Counted from the stretch's first letter, positions 32,504-43,919 are shown. The stretch is DNA of 64,000 nt from Paulinella micropora (GCA_009731375.1 BJOX01000031.1:203837-267836), one strand, 5' to 3'. Program-made: numbers and translations. The notes: a model not told the origin generated them from the sequence alone.

Positions 32504-34117
32504 TTGACAAGGAGGCAAGCGTGCCGAAGCACGTATTGAGTCAAGTGCCCATATTCGAGGGCGATGACCAAAGCTTTTGGCCTTGGTCAAGCAAGTTTCA
32601 GAAGCATATGCAGGGAGTATCTGTCCACGTGGCAGAGATGGTATCTGTGGCATTGGCCGACCCGGCTAAAGCCAAAAAGGATTTTCCTTACGATGAAGCA
32701 AGGGCTAAGGCGGCAGAAGACTTAGAAGAACCCGGCACGCCCATAAGTGATAGTGAGGAAGATGAAAAGTCAGATGCCTCTCAGAGAGGAAGACAGAGAC
32801 CCCAGGCAAAGAAAGAAGATAACAAACAGCCAGAAGGTTGGGATAAAATGACAGCAAAACAAAAGAGAGAGTGGAAAGAGAAAGAAGCAAAGAAGAAGAA
32901 AAGATTAAGTAGAAAACAACATACAAGAAGAAAGACAGCTATCCGCAAAGAGAAGAAATATTATGAAAGGATGAAAACTTTACAGCTATGTCTGTCTGTG
33001 GCTTTCTCCAAAGACAATGTATCTAACTTCCTGCGAACACAGAAGACGAAAGGACTCATTGAAGAGTTGACAGCAGTAAGATCAGTGGGGAGGCATTTCC
33101 GGAGCAGGTAGGTACACGTTAGAGGAAGAGTTTGAGGGAACGAGGCCAAGGGCAGGTCAGAGGTATATAGACTGGCTGAATGAATTTCTCGCAAAGAAAA
33201 TCCAGCTTGAAAGTTTACGCGGGGCGCCATTTTCCGATGAGGAACCAAAGAGAAAGCTATTTAAGAAATTGCGCTATCATCCAGCTTTCGGGGATAAATT
33301 TCAGGTGGACCACTATGATCTCCCGGCCAGACTAAGACCAAATTTCTCGGAACTATGCGAAGCATCTAGGGAAAGATGGTTAATGTGGGAAGAAAAAGAA
33401 AGACGTAACAATTTCCGTGAGAGAGCTCAAATCCGCAAAGACAACAACAAGAAATCTCGGGATGGCAAGCAGCGGAAAGAGACCAATCTCCTGATGGATA
33501 ATAAAGGGAAAAAGGGAGACAATAAACCGGGACCAAAGACAGCTCCAAACTGGACACTCAAAGTCACGTGTTTCGGATGTGATGCCAAAGGCCATACCAT
33601 GAGATATTGCCCGGTGATTTCGGAAAAGTTCCGCAAAGCAGGAAAATTGAAGAGGAATCAAACAGAAAACAAGACCACAGAACAAGAAAAGAACGAACAA
33701 AAGAACAATTACAAGAACAAAAAGAAACCCTTTCATAAGAAAAAGAAAGCACTCACTTTGATAACAACCGACAACGACAAAAACGAAGACGAACAAAGTG
33801 ACTCCGATACAAACATTGCTTTAATACATATGGGGAACACTTATGATAAAAACGATGATGATGAGGAGGAAAGAGAAAAAGATGACGAGCAACCAAGCTC
33901 ACCTCCCCCCGAATCTACCTGTCCCCAAGCCCTTTTGAACGAAACAAAGACTACACCTAGGGTAGGGAATAGACGTAGTGAGAGTGGAGAAGGACGGGAA
34001 GTGCGGTTAGTATCGGCCACCCTACGAGGTCCCTCCTCACTACGGGGAGAAGGCAAGGAATATCCGCCACCCCACGAGGTTCCCCAGTCATACCTAACCC
34101 TAACAAAACTCCTTTGA
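32497..34117 (+). CDS. Copia gag with CCHC zinc knuckle (one frameshift)
   Basis: The N-terminus reads VPIFEGDDQSFWPWSSKFQ, the usual copia gag opening (F-x-G-x-x-x-x-x-W). A charged Lys/Arg/Glu middle follows. The frame shifts near 33095-33105, after which RYTLEEEFEGTRPRAG and the downstream frame continue. A zinc knuckle CFGCDAKGHTMRYC (C-x2-C-x4-H-x4-C) is encoded near 33570-33611, then a Lys-rich and acidic tail. The gag packages element RNA. The 32497 ATG overlaps the primer site, which is unusual, so a later start cannot be excluded. Confidence 0.7.
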
Positions 34118-35017
34118 GGCTTGAGAGTTCTTACGGAGTCACGCCTGACACGAAATGTGCCGGAATAAACAGAGGCAAAAAACCGTGTAATGTTTCCGTT
34201 GAAAAATCAAAAGGAAAGGGAGTATTCGAAAATCACGCGGAACGATTATCTTATGCGAGGTACTGCGGATATCACGCCACACAAGACCCAGATTATCCGG
34301 ACTTGGATTTGTCAGTAAGTCCCGTATTGCGTCCCCCCAAATCTCCTTACTACCCAGACGAACGAGGTCTTAAAGCTGCGGCATTTGAAAAGTCCCATAA
34401 AATCTCGCAAAGACTCGTTTTCGGGGAATTGGAAACTTTACGTGACACCAAAATTTCCACAAGTCCACAAGTCTCGCAAAATATTCCGCAACAACCACGC
34501 AAACATAATCTATTTTCTAGTCAGCGGACCGGCCAGAGCAGAGAAGGGAGCGAAGAGAGTGGAGTGGATGAGGGAGAGCGACGACTTGGACCCACTTCTG
34601 CCAACAAGTTCGGCAACCAGGTAGGTCCCACCTCACAACAACACCAAATCTCTAGCTCTAGACCAATCACAGCACTCCCACCAACACAAACAACAAACAC
34701 GCAACCCATCAATCTTCAAAGACATAAATGAAATAGCTAAAACGTTAATGAATGAGTGCGTGAGGGGAATGAATGGAGATGTGATGCGTGTCGTGAGTGG
34801 TGAGCTAGAGAGAGATGACTTTTTGACTGACATAGTAAGAGCAATAGAAGGAGTGTACTTGGATAGAGCAGTCAGACAGAGTCCCATCACTACACCTCCA
34901 CAACTCACAGAAGAGAGAGAAGGTGAGGGTAGAGGAGAGGGAAAACTAGAGACAGAAACAGAGACAGAGACAGAAACAGAGACAGAGCATATGTTGATGC
35001 ATGTGAGAAAAGAGTGA
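34114..35017 (+). CDS. Copia polyprotein linker, two frames
   Basis: ORF 34114-34731 overlaps the gag stop by 4 bp (ATGA) and carries CNVSVEKSKGKGVF and Pro/Ser/Gln-rich sequence. ORF 34748-35017 carries MNECVRGMNGDVMRVVSG and ends in an ETETET run (34954-34987). No catalytic motif is present. The position between gag and protease suggests spacer of the polyprotein. Confidence 0.45.
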
Positions 35018-35032
35018 TGAAAAAGAAGAGAC

Positions 35033-35464
35033 ATGACAGTACAGGATAGTGGAGCAAGCACAGACATATCATGCAGAGAAGACAGATTGATGGATGTCGA
35101 TGAGATAGACCCTGTAGAGCTACTGACAGGTAATGGAGAGAGGGAGTTGAGTAAGTCAGGAAGAGCTAGGCTGACAGTGATAGATGGGAAAGGAAGGCCT
35201 AGAGCAGTAGAAAAGAAGATGTTACTCGACACTACCTTGCCAGTCAGCATAGTCTCTACAGGACAGATGGACCACAAACACAACAGATCAGTCATCCACC
35301 AAAACGGACAGCTAGTAATACTTAAACACCCCATCCACATTAACGAGAGTGATATATTAGTAAGGGGGAGGTTAACTAAAAGTATGATATATAGATGGGA
35401 TGACGAATATGATGAACCATTGAAAGTCAACGAAAGATATGATCCTTTCGCAACAAGGGGGTAG
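35033..35464 (+). CDS. Copia aspartic protease domain
   Basis: The frame opens MTVQDSGASTDISC; DSGAS is the catalytic D-S/T-G motif of copia proteases. It continues to LLDTTLPVSIVSTGQMD, which resembles the loop after the flap. It cleaves the Gag-Pol polyprotein. TAG at 35462 interrupts the path to integrase, with in-frame-like sequence resuming at once. Confidence 0.65.
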   Translation: MTVQDSGASTDISCREDRLMDVDEIDPVELLTGNGERELSKSGRARLTVIDGKGRPRAVEKKMLLDTTLPVSIVSTGQMDHKHNRSVIHQNGQLVILKHPIHINESDILVRGRLTKSMIYRWDDEYDEPLKVNERYDPFATRG

Positions 35465-35467
35465 AAG

Positions 35468-36342
35468 GGGAGGGAAGCCCCACAAATGACAACAAAAAGG
35501 AAATAAATAAGCATGAAGTAAGTAAGAGAGAGAAAGAATTACACATAGATATAATATTATACGAAGCGTACCCCAGAAAGTCAGACAAACCTAGAAAGAT
35601 AGGAATCAAGCGTTTTCACTATGCCTGTGGGCATTATGGGTTAACAAAGATGCGCCTATAAACAAAAATTTTGAACATTAAGTTAGTAGATGACGAGAAC
35701 GATGTGAGATTTTGCGAATCTTGCATGATAGGAAAGTCTAAACGTTTGCCACGTTTTGCAGTTAATAAGATAGAAAGAGCCCAAAAGCCAGGTATAATCC
35801 TACATATAGACTCATCAGGACCGTGGGCAACTAGATCAATAGGTGGTAAGCGGTTTAAATTTTCAGTCACCGACGACTACTCACTGTTCATTCTTGATTT
35901 TTATTTAGCCCATAAGAATGAGTTTGTAGATTGCTTAAAACAAGCTGTAGCCTTTTATGAAAGACAGACAGGAAACAAAGTAAAGGAAATTCGTGCAGAT
36001 CAAGAATTTGATATTCCGGAGGAAGTCATAAAGTGGTGGAAAAATATTCGCTTTATTTGGAAAGCTTCCGCGACAAACGATAAAGACTGGAATCCTATTG
36101 CAGAAAAAGTGAATGATATTACGGCGGGGCCAGCACGAGCAATGAGATATCACGCTAAATTACCGCCGCAATTCTGGGCAGAATTAGAACACGCAGCCAC
36201 AACCATTCACAACATACTACCGGCAATTCACGGGGAACGCAAAGGAATCTCGCCTTATGAACAGCTGTTAGGTAGAAAACCAACACTCTTTCACTTAAAA
36301 CCAATAGGATGCATGGGTGTGTTACATGTACCTAAGACTTAA
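35468..36342 (+). CDS. Copia integrase
   Basis: RFHYACGHYGLTKMRL and FCESCMIGKSKRLP form the N-terminal HHCC finger, with a stop between them (TAA 35659). The core has HIDSSGPW (first Asp), EIRADQEFDIP (second Asp) and DWNPIAEKVND (Glu), then ARAMRYHAKLPPQFWAE and GISPYEQLLGRKPT, as in rve-domain copia integrases. TAA at 36340 ends the frame, but VRKGEYRGEKVMLVGYD continues the protein in the same phase. Confidence 0.75.
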
Positions 36343-37290
36343 GTGCGGAAGGGAGAGTACAGAGGGGAAAAGGTGATGTTAGTAGGATATGATCTATTTC
36401 GGGAACTGTACCGCGTATGGGATGGTAAGAAGATAATTTCCGGAGTGAGAGATGTGAGATTTAATATTCATAAAATTGGTAAACAAGCTCATCCTCCTAA
36501 ACTAGTGTCGTGGGATAATTATGACTCTGAGGGGGAGAATGAGAATAAGAGTGAGCAACCACACACATCTCCACAAGCGTCACCACCCCAGTCGCCACCT
36601 CAATCACCTAAGTCACCGCACAACGTCAACAACGACCACCCAACAACACAGTTTGATGAAGCTGAGGGGAAGATAGAAAATGCTGATGTCGATGTGAATG
36701 AGAATGAGCACGCATAAAAATGAGCATGTGGAGAAGAATACACTGGATCACAAACATACACGCCTACACACAAGTCCAGAGCCACATTATCCACAACAAT
36801 CACCCACAGATCACAAGATCAAACCACAAGAGCATAAAAATGAACAAGATCCAACAGATCCACTAAAATTACATAAAAGAAGAGCATACGAAGAAAAATC
36901 ACCACCATCTAAGGGATTAACGTGGGAGCAGAAGAGAGTAACGGAGAGTAACATAATCCCCGGTAAAAGGCAGCGCAAGGCAGTAGAGAGATTTACCCCT
37001 AGCAATGAGCCCAAGAGAGAAAAGAGAGAGGCTCAAGAGCTGATAGGTAAGGTAGTAAGAGTGCCAGCGCGTGCATGGGGAGATGGATGGGCGAAGAAAA
37101 AGTATGGTGTGGGATGGGAGAACATAGTACGGGTAGGGGTAGTCAGCAGAGTGAGTGACCCCAGAGATAGACTCGTAGTAAGAGACAGACCTCAGCCCAC
37201 CCACATAGTTAAGTTTGAGGACGAAGAAGAACGAATGTTGAATTCGGAAATCCTCAAATACTCCGTGAAAGATCCGAATACCCGTTGCAA
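36343..37290 (+). CDS. Copia integrase tail and linker before RT
   Basis: VRKGEYRGEKVMLVGYD is the typical copia segment after the integrase core. A Pro/Ser-rich and acidic spacer follows to 36717. The second frame (from about 36698) contains IIPGKRQRKAVERFTPS, the R-x-R-K motif seen before copia RT, and FEDEEERMLNSEIL. The frame shifts near 36700 and 37290. Confidence 0.55.
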
Positions 37291-37956
37291 AATCCCGCTA
37301 ATATGTTTTTATGCGATGACCGTATGGTGGCAGATGAGATTCGTAATTTTTATTTGTATGTAGACGTCAGAGTACCCAAAGATGTCATAGAGGCAGGTTT
37401 GACAGCTAAAGATGTTTTAGAGGGTATGAAAGCAGAGCTAAAAGCTCTTCAATCCTTTAACACATACACATGGGTACCCCATAAGGAGGCAAGCAAGGCA
37501 GGAGTTAGTAAGATAGTTAGATTGACATGGGTTCACAAAGTAAAGTTAGATGAGAACGGGAAAAAGTTCATAAAGTCTCGTTTAGCTTTACGGGGAGATA
37601 TGTTAGAACCCGGTGTTAGCTATAACCCAGATCAGCTCTTTGTTCCTTGCGCCGCGCACCATTCACTTTTATTTCTCGCCAAACTAGCTGCCTGGCACAA
37701 ACACAAACTATACGGCATAGATTTTAAAAATGCATACCTAAATGCTCGTATGAATGACCCTGTTTATGCATATGCGCCAGAGAGTGTAGAAAGAGAAGGG
37801 CATGAGGGGATGATATGGCGTATAGATGGTGCCTTGTATGGCGCACCTCAGGCAGGAAGAAGATGGTATGAGATATTAGCACCCACGTTAGAGGAATTAG
37901 GTTTTAGGCTGCTAGATTCTGATTTATGTATGTTTGTAGAAAATGATAAACCTTAA
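37288..37956 (+). CDS. Copia reverse transcriptase, N-terminal part
   Basis: The frame carries TAKDVLEGMKAELKALQSF, VRLTWVHKVKLDENGK, FIKSRLALRG, LYGIDFKNAYLNARM and GALYGAPQAGRRWYE, all standard RVT_2 blocks. The first catalytic Asp is in IDFKNAYLN. TAA at 37954 ends this frame, and the FHVDD block follows in another frame. Confidence 0.75.
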   Translation, partial: QNPANMFLCDDRMVADEIRNFYLYVDVRVPKDVIEAGLTAKDVLEGMKAELKALQSFNTYTWVPHKEASKAGVSKIVRLTWVHKVKLDENGKKFIKSRLALRGDMLEPGVSYNPDQLFVPCAAHHSLLFLAKLAAWHKHKLYGIDFKNAYLNARMNDPVYAYAPESVEREGHEGMIWRIDGALYGAPQAGRRWYEILAPTLEELGFRLLDSDLCMFVENDKP

Positions 37957-38915
37957 GAGAAGCGATAGTAGGGATATTTCATGTAGATGATTTGTTGTTC
38001 ACAGCACCAAACAAACAAGCATATGAGCGTTTTGCGTCCGCATTAGAAAAACATTTCCCGCTCAAAAGACTCGGTATAGCCCGTGAATTCAAAGGAATAG
38101 AGATAGAGCAATCGAACGGGAAAATAATTTTACATCAGCGAAAATATCAGCAGCAGATATTAAAAGAAGTATGTTACGATTCTGCTAAACCCGTCAGTAC
38201 TCCAGCGCAAGAACATTTCACGGAACCGATGTCGGAATCAGCCAGCTTGCGAAAATTTTCAATTCCTAGTTTAGTTGGTCGTTTGCTATTTCTCGCGAAG
38301 ATGACAAGGCCCGATATAGAACAAGCACTAAATTCGGCAAGTGTCATGCAAACTATCGATAAGGGAATGACTTATGCGATGTTAGGCAGAATCTTTCGCT
38401 ATTTAGTTAACTCTTATCGAGGTTTAGCTTACCTTGAGCCTAAGTCAGAGCAGGAAGGGCAAACCTATCCAAAACTTTCCATGTGGCCCGACGCGGCTCA
38501 CAAAGTTTGTAAGAAAACAGGGAAGTCCCGCACTGGATTCGTGACCCTATGGAGCAGCGATCCAGTTGCATGGTTATCAAAGCGACAGAGTCGCATCGCC
38601 CTGAGTTCAAATGATGCTGAAATATTTGCAGCAACTGAGTGCATTAGGGAAGGACTTGCACTGAAACACATCACACAAGAGCTAAACATAGCCCAAAAGA
38701 GCCCGATAGAACTATTTGAGGATAACTCACAAACAATTTTAGCGGCAGAGAGGGGTATGTCAGGTAATAGAACTAAACACTTACCTTTAGAATTACACTT
38801 TATGCACCAGCTACAGAGAGACGGTGAGATTAAGTTTGTAAAGGTAGGTACGAAAAAGCAGATAGGTGATGTTATGAAAAAATATTTACCGAAAGAACAA
38901 TTCGTATTTACTTAG
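37957..38915 (+). CDS. Copia RT C-terminal part and RNase H
   Basis: REAIVGIFHVDDLLFTAP holds the catalytic VDD. KYQQQILKEVCYDSAKPVST, SLVGRLLFLAKMTRPDI and YRGLAYLEP are copia connection blocks. RNase H shows MWPDAAHKVCKKTGKSRTGF, SSNDAEIFAATECIREGLAL, IELFEDNSQTILA and TKHLPLELHFMHQ, and ends with FVKVGTKKQIGDVMKKYLPK before TAG 38913. Confidence 0.75.
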
Positions 38916-39325
38916 CAAATTTACGGTAAAGATCGAGTAATTTCGGTATTTGCGTGTCCACTCACTTATGTTTGTTTTGAGTGTTTTGTGCAGTTTGTTG
39001 CTTGTTGCAGCAGCTTTGTTTTGCGCGTGGTAGTCGGCGATCCAGCCTCGGCTAGACGGCTCTTGACCCACTGCTTTTCTATTCTTCTTTCTGTCCTAGA
39101 ATAGGAAATCTAAAATTTTCCGATTTGATACCCTCTACGGGAAGCGCTTGCAAATTTCCGAACACATACATACTTCATATGCATACATACTACTGCATGA
39201 CTACATATATAGATATATAGAGGATGTGATGTAATTGGGAGTTGATGACCGTCGGGTTACCCATAACTGATCCTCACCACTATTTTCTTTGTATTACATA
39301 CTAATATAGCCTATGACTTGCGACT
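38916..39325 (+). other. Copia 3' untranslated internal region
   Basis: Between the RNase H stop and the purine tract. No ORF and nothing else recognised. Confidence 0.5.
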
Positions 39326-39334
39326 AAGGGGGAG
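39326..39334 (+). promoter_or_regulatory. Copia polypurine tract
   Basis: AAGGGGGAG lies immediately before the 3' LTR start CGTTGTAATG and primes plus-strand DNA synthesis. Confidence 0.7.
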
Positions 39335-39575
39335 CGTTGTAATGTACTATTAATACCCGTTACTCCACCTAGTATTCTAGAGTATTCGCGAGGACACTTT
39401 CTAGAGTATTTGCGAATCATAGTCTGGAATGCCTAGAATCAAATGAGTTTTGCCATTCTGTAAAGATCATAACATTTTGTGTGACCCAAATTTATTAAAA
39501 GTCTTTTCTGCTGTTATTCTTTACCCTTAGCTGGGTAGCTTCCCTAAACTCTGCGTTTGAGAGATAGATTACTTT
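39335..39575 (+). repeat. Copia 3' LTR (about 241 bp)
   Basis: It matches the 5' LTR, with about 75 bp less after CCACCTAGT, and ends GATAGATTACTTT against the right target duplication. Confidence 0.8.
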
Positions 39576-40819
39576 GCTGAGGCCACACGGGAGTATAGGA
39601 TGTTGCAAGAGAAGGTGTGGAAGTGGATAGACCAAGGGGAAATATGTCGACAGGAGGCGGAGAGGACAAGTCGGTTGATGGGGCAGGCAGACGTCACGAG
39701 GAAGGCGTTAGAGGAGGTGGTTATGGTGAGACGAGCACGTTATGAGTGGAACCAAGAGAGGAGGATGGTTCGGGAGCAATATAAGGAGGCCAAGGCAGCC
39801 TGGGAGAACGAGAAAGCACAAATTATGGAGGCAAGGGCAACATGGGAGAAAGAGAAACGGGAAAAGGAAAGGGGAATGGACAAGGAGGAGGAACAACCTT
39901 TTAAGAAGGCTAAGAAGGAGGAATGAGTGACACGAGGGGATATGATACATACTTATCTACGTTAGGTATGGAAAAAGGGGGCAAGTCCGAAGAGGAAATA
40001 TCTAACGAGGAAAAGGAGGACAGTGGAGAAACGAGTGAGGAGACGGAGGAACAGGAGGATTGTGGGTATGGAAAGACGCTGGCATCTTGGGCTAGTAGAC
40101 ACGAAAGACATTACTTTCTGATGCAGAAGTGGGTTCGCATGGGGGATCCTTACTTTACGGAATCGGACCTCCAAAAGGCAGAAAAGGAGTATGTGGGAGC
40201 AATGATGGCTTGGGAGGATTTCCAAAGAAAGGCGGAATGGAGGAAAATGGAAAGGGAAGACAGGAAAGAGGAGAGGAGACGGAAAAGAAGGAGAGTGGGG
40301 GACCAACAACAAGCACCAGACACAACACTTGTCACTTCTACGTTAGGACACACGTCAGAAGATGAACAAACGGGAACTAAGGTTGCAATTGGAGCTGACG
40401 GAGGGGGACCAGCAGTGGGGACGGATTAGGGGGATGGAATATAAGGTGGATGAGGAGGCACGGCAGTTCATAGAGGAGATGGGGTGACGAGTGGAGTGAA
40501 CGGGTGGAGGCAATTTTGACGGAACGGATAACGGGGGATAAAAGGTGGATGGCAATTAGGAAACTATGGGAGTTAAGATGGCGGTGGTTTAGAGAGCGAG
40601 AGGGTTTATGGAAACAATTCGCCAAGTCGGAGGAGGCGAGGAACCAATATGTTTTTCTGGCCTTGTTGACGAAGGTGGGGGAGAAATGGGTAGCGGAGAG
40701 GTACATACGGCGTGGGCTTGCGCCACGGGGAAGGCAGCACATGCTAAGAGATGGTTGCAGACCCTCCAAGGACGAGGAGATGACAACTGTTCGTCGAACC
40801 ATTGCGGATGCGAGGAATA
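39576..40819 (+). CDS. Gypsy charged ORF, 3' part (two or more frames)
   Basis: The reading frame resumes from the target duplication: MLQEKVWKWIDQGEICRQEA and VRRARYEWNQERRMVREQ to TGA 39924, overlapped by an ATG frame at 39923 (SDTRGYDTYLSTLG, GKTLASWASRHERHYFLMQ) to 40429. A third frame from 40504 reads WMAIRKLWELRWRWFRE, FAKSEEARNQYVFLAL and TIADARNNPH up to the inversion junction. It is predicted largely helical. FAKSEEARNQY is echoed by FKESEEARGQY in the inverted block, which suggests a repeated domain. Confidence 0.5.
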
Positions 40820-40828
40820 ATCCTCACG

Positions 40829-42365
40829 CCGTCGCGGTCGCGCCTCTTCCTCCCTCGGCGTCCGTTCCTGTTCAAATATGCCATGTTTCCGTTCATGTTT
40901 TTGTTCCATTCCCTCCACGGATATTATCCTACCCGATGGCGTGGGTGTGCCCCCTCCCGCCGCTCCCTGTCGCTCCGGTAGACCCGCCGTCGCCCCTGAA
41001 ATCAATGCCTGTCGATCCGGGTGCACATACGGGAAACTGTTGCCTGTTCCTTTGCTCCCTTCACCCCCTTTCCTTTCCTTCCCTTCCATCTTCTCTCCTT
41101 TATCCTTTACCTCTGAGGCCATCCCCGGCCCTGTTGCCGCCGATCGTTGTGCGCCCCCTCGACCTCTTCCTCGATCGCCGCCACGTCCTCCACCACCACC
41201 GCCTCGTTGCCGTATTCCCGCCGCGGACAAGTACGATCCTCGATCCTTACGTTTCCATCCGTATTTCTTGATGTTCTCGGGTGTTGAACCGTTCCAACTC
41301 GTCCAGTTCGTGCGGGTGAAACAGGTCTTCCAATCCTCCCAGCTGCCACATACCGTGTCGAATCGCCTCCTTCAGTTCCCGTATAGCCGCGTTCTGCTCC
41401 TCCCGCGAGACTTTATCCATGTCGTCGTGATACAATATATCGTCATTGTGTATGCAACATACGCCCCTGAGGCGTAAGAACCATATCCCGATCTGCCAGT
41501 AGCACAATTTACGCCAGTGGCTGTTCTCCTTCAGCGCCCTTCGCTCATATTTGGGGACTCCCGGTGCATTGCTGAGTCGATCGTCCGGGGGATATCTTGT
41601 CTCGCCCGGTTTCAAATCCCGATTCCTTGCCGCGTTCGTGTAAAAAGATGGGTCCATCACATCTGGTCCGGATCCTTTCTGCCTGAACCCTCCCGCTCCA
41701 TGTGCCGCGTTTACCTCTGCTGGCCGAGTATATGGATGCGGGCGACGATCTTCCCTGTTAGACCCCTGCCTCGTCCTCCCTCTGCCGAAGTCCCCCGTGC
41801 CACGTTGTGGCCTGCCACCGCCCTGTTGGCCCCTTGTACTGCCGCCACCTCCACCGGTCTGCCGTCCTCCTTGATGCTGCCGCATTGGTGCCTTTGGCAT
41901 CTTTGCCAGAATCGCTGGATCCATCAACAGCATCTTTATTGCCTTGACGTCTTCGTGATCCATCGGCCCAAGCCACCGGGTTGGTTTTGCCTTGCCATTT
42001 CTGCCATTTGTCCTTGTTGTCATTGGGTAGTGTCGGCAGTCTCAAGCCCGCGTTCAGCATCTCCGTCACCACGTTCTTGGTAGCCTGTTCCCTCCATAAG
42101 CCATGCCCCAAGATTAGCGGGTATACCTTCCGCTCGTCGTTGATCAGGCACGTGTCCATGACTGCTTGGAATAAGGCCGGTCTCTAGAGGCACGCGGGCC
42201 CTGGTCTTATCCTGGATCACCCCCCCGAACCGTTTCCAATTCCTCATCCGCATCGGTGAGTGCCACGAACCCAAAGACCGTGCCGAAGACATAATGGATC
42301 ACATCCACGAACTGCCAGTGCGATCTCGCCGCATTGCCCTTGACTTCCTTGTCGAAGACTTCTTT
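40829..42365 (-). CDS. Gypsy nucleocapsid-like RG-rich region (frame-broken)
   Basis: Minus-strand frames after the gag ORF include MDHEDVKAIKMLLMDPAI, GGRQTGGGGGSTRGQQGGG, DRRPHPYTRPAEVNAAHG, LCYWQIGIWFLRLRG and ELKEAIRHGMWQLGGLEDLF, then GGGGGGRGGDRGRGRGG and GRIISVEGMEQKHERK down to the inversion junction (RRREDY). RG/GGR-rich tracts suggest nucleic-acid binding in place of a zinc knuckle. Several frame changes are needed. Confidence 0.45.
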
Positions 42366-43700
42366 CTACGTCTGCTGGTTCGACAACCCCTGATTTGCCC
42401 CAACAATTCCCAAGACGTCCGCCAAGACGAAGCAAATTGATTCCAGATCGTTGCCACTCTGCGCCCCACGCAGCTGTTTCTTGAACTGTACCGCAAATTG
42501 CCGCATCATGTTCATATATCGCCTGTCGTCCCCTTGGCTTTGGTCGATTTGGTCGTACCCCCGCCTTGCCAGCTCCGTATTTGCCTTCAACTCTTTTACT
42601 ATCTTTTCCCTTTTTTCCCATCCTTGGACCGAACTCCTGTTTGTACTACTCGCCCAACCCGCGCGAGCCTTCTCGTCATCCTCCGATCCATCCTCCTTTG
42701 AATCCTCATCCGACTCCGAGCCTTCCGAGCCGCTTTTCTTCTTATTTCTCTTCTTCATCCTCTTTTCCGGTGACGCAGCCTCCGGTTCCTCCATTAATTT
42801 CAGCCAAAGCCTAATCCAGGCTACCCAACCATCCACACACCCCCTCACCAACGACAGGTGATAAACCCACATCCGCAGTTCCGTCACCGTCGCCTTTCGG
42901 GTCGCCTCATCCAACAGAGCACTCCCGTTCATCGCGTTGTCCATGAGCCTCTTGAGTGCCGTTCCCCGTTCCTTGATGTGCCCCATCGCGTCCATGCAGT
43001 CGTTATACTGCTTCATGGCTTCTGTAAAGAAACCTGCTTCCTTCCTCACCTCGTCCGCCCATTGCGTGTTTGCCGTCTCCAACCACGACGCCAAGTCATC
43101 AACCGGATTGAGCATCATGCGCTTGTTCCAATCGTGGTATGCCGCAGTGACTTTGATGTCCTGCTGTCGGATTGCTATTATCAGCCGGTTAATAGCCGCC
43201 ACCAGTTCCGTCACTTTCCCTTCGGTTATGATTTCCCCGTCATCCATTATAGGCCGTACCATATAAGCCATGGAATCGATGAGATCTTGATCCCTGTGAT
43301 GTCCCACCACCACCGCCAAAGCCTCCGCCATTTTGGCCAACACTCCCGTCTTGATCCCTGGCCCCCAGTGTGGCTTGCCTGCTGGTGGTTGCCATTCGTT
43401 CCACGCGTCGATGTCGTCCTTAATTCCCCCTTCATCAGGTCCATCCGTCCAAATTTTGAGCGAGTTCCTGTTCAGCTGTGAGTAAATCTCGATAGCCGTC
43501 GGGCTCGCCTGCAACATCTGGAGGAAGTGGTCGGACATAATCGGAGGATTCCGTGCATACATCAAAGGAGCCGCCGGCGCCGCCCCCGCCTTTTCCTCCC
43601 CCTCGTCCACTCGTATAGGCGAGGGCCCCGCTTTCTTGAGTGGAGTGAACCTGATCGGTAGTACCGGTGGCGGTACCCCGCCTTGCGCCTCGTCCGCCAT
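42366..43700 (-). CDS. Gypsy gag (capsid-like) protein, 444 aa
   Basis: This is one of the longest clean ORFs in the window. ATG 43700 gives MADEAQGGVPPPVLPIRFTP, then PPIMSDHFLQMLQASPTAI and a mainly helical body (LVAAINRLIIAIRQQDIK, AAYHDWNKRMMLNPVDD, VTELRMWVYHLSLVRG). An acidic Lys/Glu/Ser stretch near residues 310-350 precedes a C-terminal helix (MNMMRQFAVQFKKQLRG). WNKRM and ELRMW are shared in order with the gag-like ORF at 54388-56073 (WNRKMEKN, ELRMWLTEVRR). Position between the charged ORF and the nucleocapsid-like region supports capsid. It matches no family I can name. Confidence 0.55.
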   Translation of the reverse strand: MADEAQGGVPPPVLPIRFTPLKKAGPSPIRVDEGEEKAGAAPAAPLMYARNPPIMSDHFLQMLQASPTAIEIYSQLNRNSLKIWTDGPDEGGIKDDIDAWNEWQPPAGKPHWGPGIKTGVLAKMAEALAVVVGHHRDQDLIDSMAYMVRPIMDDGEIITEGKVTELVAAINRLIIAIRQQDIKVTAAYHDWNKRMMLNPVDDLASWLETANTQWADEVRKEAGFFTEAMKQYNDCMDAMGHIKERGTALKRLMDNAMNGSALLDEATRKATVTELRMWVYHLSLVRGCVDGWVAWIRLWLKLMEEPEAASPEKRMKKRNKKKSGSEGSESDEDSKEDGSEDDEKARAGWASSTNRSSVQGWEKREKIVKELKANTELARRGYDQIDQSQGDDRRYMNMMRQFAVQFKKQLRGAQSGNDLESICFVLADVLGIVGANQGLSNQQT

Positions 43701-43919
43701 TCGTCGCCACTAACATAGAAGGGAGAAATTGATAATAATAGAACCCAAACCTATATATACATGCCCTTCCTCAAATATGATCCCCATTATCCTGTCCACA
43801 TCCCTTTGGTATCCAAGCATCGCCCGCCTCTCGCCTTCCGAGTCCTCTCTCCCTCTTTCCTATGTATCCGTCCCCCTTTTTTTTCCCCACTGATTAGCTT
43901 CCGTTTCCCCTCCCGTTTG

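Larger units (their letters stand above)
32172..39581 (+). mobile_element. Ty1/copia retrotransposon, near complete, with target-site duplication
   Basis: The element carries related LTRs at 32178-32493 and 39335-39575, a tRNA-iMet-like primer site, gag with a zinc knuckle, protease, integrase, reverse transcriptase, RNase H and a purine tract, in copia order (integrase before RT). GCTGAG flanks it on both sides (32172-32177, 39576-39581). Frameshifts near 33100, 37290 and 37950, and stops such as TAA 36340, interrupt the polyprotein, so it is inactive unless some are sequencing errors. Confidence 0.85.

Noticed and set aside
34633-35514. 293-codon minus-strand frame opposite the copia protease
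   Set aside because: The plus strand carries the DSGAS protease motif in proper copia order, so the minus frame is an antisense shadow.
41517-43481. Plus-strand frames opposite the gag ORF (up to 207 codons)
   Set aside because: They are shadows of the minus-strand gag. Composition is atypical and the minus frame is longer and clean.
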